A DNA stretch of 64,000 bases, from NCBI RefSeq assembly GCF_958295425.1, contig NC_081136.1, positions 22,574,890-22,638,889 on the forward strand, given 5' to 3'. Under the pieces are notes generated by a model. It searched no databases. It was not told the DNA's origin and saw only the letters and a program-made list of their open reading frames with translations. How positions within the stretch are numbered: position 1 is the first letter of the stretch; each line of letters begins with the position of its first letter. Both the position numbers and the translations under genes were made by a program. Positions 59,673 to 64,000 of the stretch are shown here, piece after piece. The stretch comes from Solea solea. Its lineage: Eukaryota; Chordata; Actinopteri; Pleuronectiformes; Soleidae.

Positions 59673-60622
59673 CCGTATTTTCCGCACTATAAGGCGCACC
59701 TAAAAACCTCAAATTTTCTCAAAAGCCGACAGTGCGCCGTATAATCCGGTGCGCCTTATATATGGACCAATACGGTAAGCAGCCGCTGACTTCACGTTCA
59801 CCAAGACAGGGAGACAGCGCCGGACGACATACGCCACTATCTGCCAGTGGATCGTAAATGCCTGGGCTGATATATCAGTCTCAACTGTGGTCCGAGCTTT
59901 CAGGAAGGCAGGAATTGTCACTGAACTGCTAGACAACAGCAGCGACACTGACTCGATTAGTGACGACGCCGACGAGACGGAGCCGGGCATGTTGGATCCC
60001 GTATTCGCCCAACTGTTTAATTCGGACACTGAAGAAGAAGAATTCGAGGGATTCGCGGATGAGGAATAACTTGAGCTTTACATGTTTATTTTGTGTGTTG
60101 TGTTGTGTGACATTAACGTTTGAGCAACGTTGAGTTATTTATATATTGTTATTGCTTTGCACTATTTCGAGTGTTACTATATTGTGATAGCACTAACGTT
60201 TGATTTACCGTAACAGTATCAGACTGTTTTTTACGTGTTTATTGAATCCAGGAAAAGTTCCCCTCCACTATGTGATATAAATGTTGCACTACATGTTATA
60301 CCCTGCTGTTGTTAAAAGATAAACGAAATACCACATCACATAAAACAGCTGTTTATTCATGTTGGGAGTAAACGGAGTTGTCAGAACGCTGGTCTGTAAT
60401 CTATAAATAATGTTTGACTGACCTATCTGACTGTTTTGTTGACATTCCCTTTAGCGCAGCTCCATCTAATGAATGCATAACGTAACCCCAGCCTCTACTG
60501 TAGCGTCTATTCTATGCGCCTTATAATGCAGTGCGCCTTATATATGGACAAAGTTTTAAAATAGGCCATTCATTGAAGGTGCGCCTTATAATCCGGTGCG
60601 CCTTATAGTGCGGAAAATACGG
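59673..60622 (+). mobile_element. Internally deleted pogo/Tigger-type DNA transposon
   Basis: Terminal inverted repeats begin CCGTATTTTCCGCACTATAA and end with its exact complement GCGGAAAATACGG, flanked by TA on both sides (59671-59672 and 60623-60624), the TA duplication expected of Tc1/mariner/pogo elements. The right end also has inner copies of GCGCCTTATATATGGAC and its left counterpart. The 950-bp copy keeps only the transposase C-terminal coding part; the catalytic and DNA-binding regions are gone. The ends look well preserved, so it may be fairly young and could have been mobilised in trans. Confidence 0.85.
59818..60069 (+). pseudogene. C-terminal remnant of pogo-type transposase
   Basis: An open frame of 83 codons ends at TAA (60067). 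It starts inside the deletion and reads CQWIVNAWADIS, then VVRAFRKAGI, then an acidic tail with DPVFAQLFNSDTEEEEFEG. A W-x-x-x-AW helix, F-KK-GI and acidic end are typical of the C-terminus of Tigger/pogo transposases. No upstream start or DDE triad remains, so it cannot be active. No frameshift or stop within this stretch. Confidence 0.8.
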
Positions 60623-60624
60623 TA

Positions 60625-62441
60625 CTTGGAAATGTTTAATAAAGTCTCTCAAGTAGCAACAATTAATAACATAAATAGTATCGCGCACTCACTCACACAA
60701 CGCCTCCAGCAACCCCACTGGCTTGTTTATGCTTGTTATAGCGCTTCATACTTCACTTGAAAACTTTATCTTTTTTTCTTTTACTACTGCTTGATTTATG
60801 CAGAAACACCACATCCTAGACTGAATGAAAAATCCTTGATGACCTGAGTTTTTCTGACAGTAACCGTACACTTATGTGTTCTTGGTCTTGTAGTTTTGTA
60901 TTGTGGGAAAGACATTGAAGTACTTTTTTTTTTACTAACGTTTCTTTTTACTTCTCAAACCTGGAGCTTTTTGCCACAAGAAAACTAAATTCACCAGGAA
61001 AATCACACCATTTGTTTTCCCCTTATTTTGAAGTTTTCAGTTGGAAGGACAAGAATATCACAGTGCAGTGTATGTTGTGCCGTGGAAACAAAACACTTTC
61101 ATTTTCAGTGTTCAGGCCAATGTGGAAACGCAGATGTTCGCTTTGTTGACTGTAGAGTTGCCAACTTTCCGCAAGATCATCAATAATAGAACTTCACGTG
61201 ACTCCGTTTGTTTACAATACTTATCCACAGAGATCTAGCAGTATATTGCAGAACTTAACAGACTGAATACTGTATCGCTGATCCTGATAATACCCCCAGG
61301 TGCTTTTCACAAGTATGGAAACAGCCAGAGCAGACATGATCCCAGACCTGCGGTATTTCAATCAACTTCCTAATACATTTTTCCCTCAACCTACTCTGGA
61401 GAACACTTAGACTTTGTAATAAAAGCACGTAAAATAAACAAGATATTAAAATTAGTCAGCTTTGGATTTTGTACCTCATCCTTTCCTTGTTCCAATAGAT
61501 TCATCTTCAATGCTTGTTTTGAGCATGTTCTAAAGCAGCGAGTAGTGATTTGAGGCACAATCTTTGGCAATCCAGTAAATTCCTCTCCCAGTTTTCCCAG
61601 ACTGTTTTGGCATCCCAGGGCACAGCCGCTATTCAACATCGTCACTTTTAATGAATACAGATGGCTAAGAGACACTGCTGCCGTTTATATTGTATTGTCT
61701 ATTGATTTGAACAGCGCAGCTACCAACATGGCATTGTTTTGGTTCACAGTGTAGCATTGCATATATCATAGAGTTTAGAGTGTTTGGCAAAAGTACACCA
61801 AGTTACCCTTCTGACAACACAATACAATTTAGTACTTTTCTGCAGTCATTTTGTAATATAATTACTTTAAAAGGTATTGTTCCCAATAACTAATATCTGA
61901 GGCTGACTGAGCAAAAGAATATAAATGAATTCCCAAATGTACAATTGTTTACATCATTTACATTGTGTTTGTATCTTTTTTTTTTCATTACAGTTGCATG
62001 CTGCATGCCAGTATCTTTTTTGCTTAAACATTTTGAATGTCAGCAGTATAGTAGAGAACTCTCCACAGTTGTTATGGTAGTGGTGGTGAGGGTACAGCTT
62101 GATGGAAGGGTGTTGCTTCAATAGACCATTGTTCTCCTATGGCTTCTCTTAGGAATAGAGGTCCGAACAAGGTCACAGAGCATTGTTTGCAAACTGTGCT
62201 CCTGTCAGCCTCAACTTACTTAGTTGACGTACATTTTGGAAAACACATGCCTTTTTCCCCCATCTCCAGTTGGAGTACAATCGGCATCTCCGCTCTCTCC
62301 TCCGCGAACACAATCTCGTTGGCGTGACCAATGACGTCCGACATTGGCTTCAAAACTAAACTCTGCTGCACCTTGCCACGCTGAACCTCGCACCTGACCC
62401 CATTCAATGAACTTAGCAGAAGACGGCTTCATGCGGAGACT
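60625..62441. other. No gene seen
   Basis: Between the pogo-type element and the pol fragment. 62140-62430 has overlapping ORFs on both strands and is GC-richer than its surroundings; it may belong to the same retroelement, but I cannot match it. Confidence 0.4.
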
Positions 62442-62644
62442 TTGAAAGCTGTTCTTATATCAACACCAGCCGTGTATTTCACAAGACCATGCGTTTCCTT
62501 CACCTGTATGTGCATGAGAAGGACAGCCTCACCTCAGGCCTCAAGGTTCAGAAACGTGGCTCTCATTACCGCCCTGTAGCGTTATACTCTTCTAAGCTGC
62601 CTCCTGCAGTGCAGAGGCGCTGGTTTCTAAGCTGTTGCAGCTAA
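62442..62644 (+). pseudogene. Decayed retrovirus-like pol fragment (RT-RNase H junction)
   Basis: The frame from 62492 to the TAA at 62642 reads LYVHEKD, then a glycine-containing spacer, RPVA and YSSKL, the pattern at the start of the RNase H region in vertebrate retrovirus-type pol. Immediately upstream (62442-62489) a second frame reads LKAVLISTPAVYF, matching the sequence that normally precedes it, so a frameshift separates the halves. It is broken by that shift and by the stop. No LTRs, gag or env are recognised nearby; the upstream 62.1-62.4 kb has no convincing match. An LTR-retrotransposon source is the alternative. Short old copy, not functional. Confidence 0.6.
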
Positions 62645-63187
62645 TAAGTAAAAAGTCACCCCTTCCATGATTGGCTCCACATGTGCGGCTTTTGTTCCTC
62701 ACACAGGCTCTGACCACCTGTGACACCCAGCGCATGACGGCTGCTTGTAAATCAAGCTATAATATGACCATTGTTTGAAGCCAAAACATTCCTCTTCATA
62801 GTCCTTGAATCTGGCAACGTCGCTCCGTTGCTTTAATCATGTCATTTTAGTTCAGTGTGATTGCAGGGCCTTAGTTCACTTGGAACACAGCTGGGCCTGA
62901 TTTGCAGACCCTTAAATTCACCACATCTTTCAGGTGATGGGGTTAATACTGGAATGTGTGTGCTCTGCTTTACCTTCAGGAGCATCTTCTCAAGAAGCTG
63001 AGTTGCTTGCTCGGATATGTGTATTTATTTTGTTGGCCACATGGCAATTTGTGGTAGTTGTGTGTTCTTGGTGCGCAGGTACATGTGTGGTTAAGTATGC
63101 ACTATTTAATTTTATTGTTGTTTTTTTTCCAAACAGAATATTCTGCATGTGTCCAAGACACAATTGCTTGTGGACAATAAAGTCTGT

Positions 63188-63365
63188 CTTAGTGGAAAGG
63201 GAACTTGGCTTGTAACCCGAGGGTTGCCTGTATTCAAATCCTGGCAGGTAAAGTGCTGTGGTACCTCTGAGCAAGGTACCCAATCCCCATTGCTACCCAA
63301 AGATTGGGTTAATTGGACATCCTAATTGACCCCAGCCACAGTGGGGGGAACATAAATAGGAGGGT
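63188..63365 (+). mobile_element. tRNA-derived SINE, diverged copy of the 17845 family
   Basis: agtggaaagggaacttggct, then ttgtaacccgagggttgcct and gcaaggtacccaatccccat align with 17.86-17.98 kb. It is preceded by a gacaataaagtctg tail of another element. Confidence 0.6.
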
Positions 63366-63460
63366 TGTGTCAGGAATGGCAACTGGCCCAAATCAAATAT
63401 GCGGACCGCACATGTGATCCGCTGTGGCGGCCCCTAGAGTGGGAAAAGCTAAAAAAAATT
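63366..63460 (+). repeat. Interspersed repeat tail ending gatccgctgtggcggcccc
   Basis: caaatatgcggaccgcacat...gatccgctgtggcggcccct is a widespread fish repeat end; the same sequence, diverged, lies at 21225-21305. Class (SINE or LINE 3' end) not resolved. Confidence 0.45.
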
Positions 63461-63834
63461 TGTTGGCAGCATTGTCAGCGTTGTCAGCATTTGTTGGCCA
63501 CATGCTGGCACATTAGCCCAAAACCTAAAAAACGGCTTCATCTCACAGTTGAAAAACTCATGCTGAAACAATAGAAAGATGACCTGTTGCCTTCTTAACT
63601 GGCTATTACAAAATGTTTCCAAGGGCCCAAAATAATTCTTGCATTTGTGATGGATTTCCCAATCTCTCTGATTACAAAGATCAGATACCAGTTGTTTCTG
63701 ATGGTTTCTGATGGATAGTGATGGAGGCTACAGAGATGGTAGTCATTTACTGTTTTGTTGAGATATACAGTATAAATCATAGTAAATGCACAATTCTACC
63801 TGAACCACCATACTACATGCAGGAGAACCAATAC

Positions 63835-64000
63835 TTAAAGGTCCAGTGTGTAAACATTTGTCACGTACACCAGGGAACTATGGCCTTCACCTATATGGAT
63901 GAGTTCTTCTTCTTTTGTCTAATAAAGTTCTGTTTCAAGTCTCAAAATGCAAACTCTGGCTGGCCAGTCTAGCCAAGCTGCTGTAGAAGCATGGTGGAAG
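63835..64000 (+). repeat. AAAGGTCCAGTGTGTAA-type MITE, cut by the window end
   Basis: ttaaaggtccagtgtgtaaa is a perfect left terminus. The remaining 140 bp are not clearly family-like; the right end would lie outside the window. Confidence 0.45.

Noticed and set aside
1..64000. Exons of LMO3 or other genes that neighbour MGST1 in mammals
   Set aside because: No LIM-domain cysteine/histidine pattern or other recognisable exon was found in any frame; if synteny holds, these genes lie outside the window.

Overview
The window looks like vertebrate nuclear DNA, most likely from a percomorph-type teleost. It has short AT-rich introns, many microsatellites, tRNA-derived SINEs with fish-type tails, and many small DNA transposons. 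There are no operons and no bacterial signals. Nearly all open reading frames are chance ORFs or lie inside repeats.

Only one gene locus is convincing: two intact, head-to-tail copies of microsomal glutathione S-transferase 1 (mgst1, MAPEG family) on the + strand. Copy A has coding exons at 27682-27798, 28105-28196 and 28833-29079 (151 aa). Copy B has 31592-31717, 31815-31906 and 32116-32362 (154 aa). The exon plan is identical (exon 3 is 92 nt and the last exon 247 nt in both). Copy B uses a GC-AG intron. The first 48 nt of the last exon and the end of the preceding intron are almost identical between copies while the rest has diverged, which suggests recent gene conversion. A perfect antioxidant-response-element core lies upstream of copy A, and a weaker candidate lies near a possible first exon of copy B.

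The left flank (1-27 kb) is gene-free. Its most structured part is 9525-12644: a pair of ~140-bp inverted repeats around a short exon-like ORF, followed by a 1.2-kb minisatellite whose unit also occurs inverted on the far side of the element. It also holds a 1-kb element with five 119-bp tandem units (19037-20063), a SINE next to a MITE (17483-18085), a ~490-bp foldback element (23266-23752), a Tc1-like end (15026-15110), and several MITE fragments.

The right flank (32.4-64 kb) is also a gene desert. It has a degenerate Tc1 transposase piece just after mgst1 copy B (32515-32640), SINEs at 35.9-36.7 kb, a 1,035-bp element with TTAA ends and a possible THAP-like remnant (38446-39480), a near-perfect 27-bp hairpin (46578-46640), an internally deleted pogo/Tigger-type transposon that keeps the transposase C-terminus (59673-60622), and a small decayed retrovirus-like pol fragment (62442-62644).

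Family names for repeats come from recognition by eye, not a database search. Several stretches between repeats (e.g. 13.1-13.3, 16.3-16.5, 18.4-18.9, 34.5-35.3, 37.8-38.3 and 57.9-58.5 kb) are repeat-poor and could hold conserved non-coding elements; the sequence alone cannot settle this.
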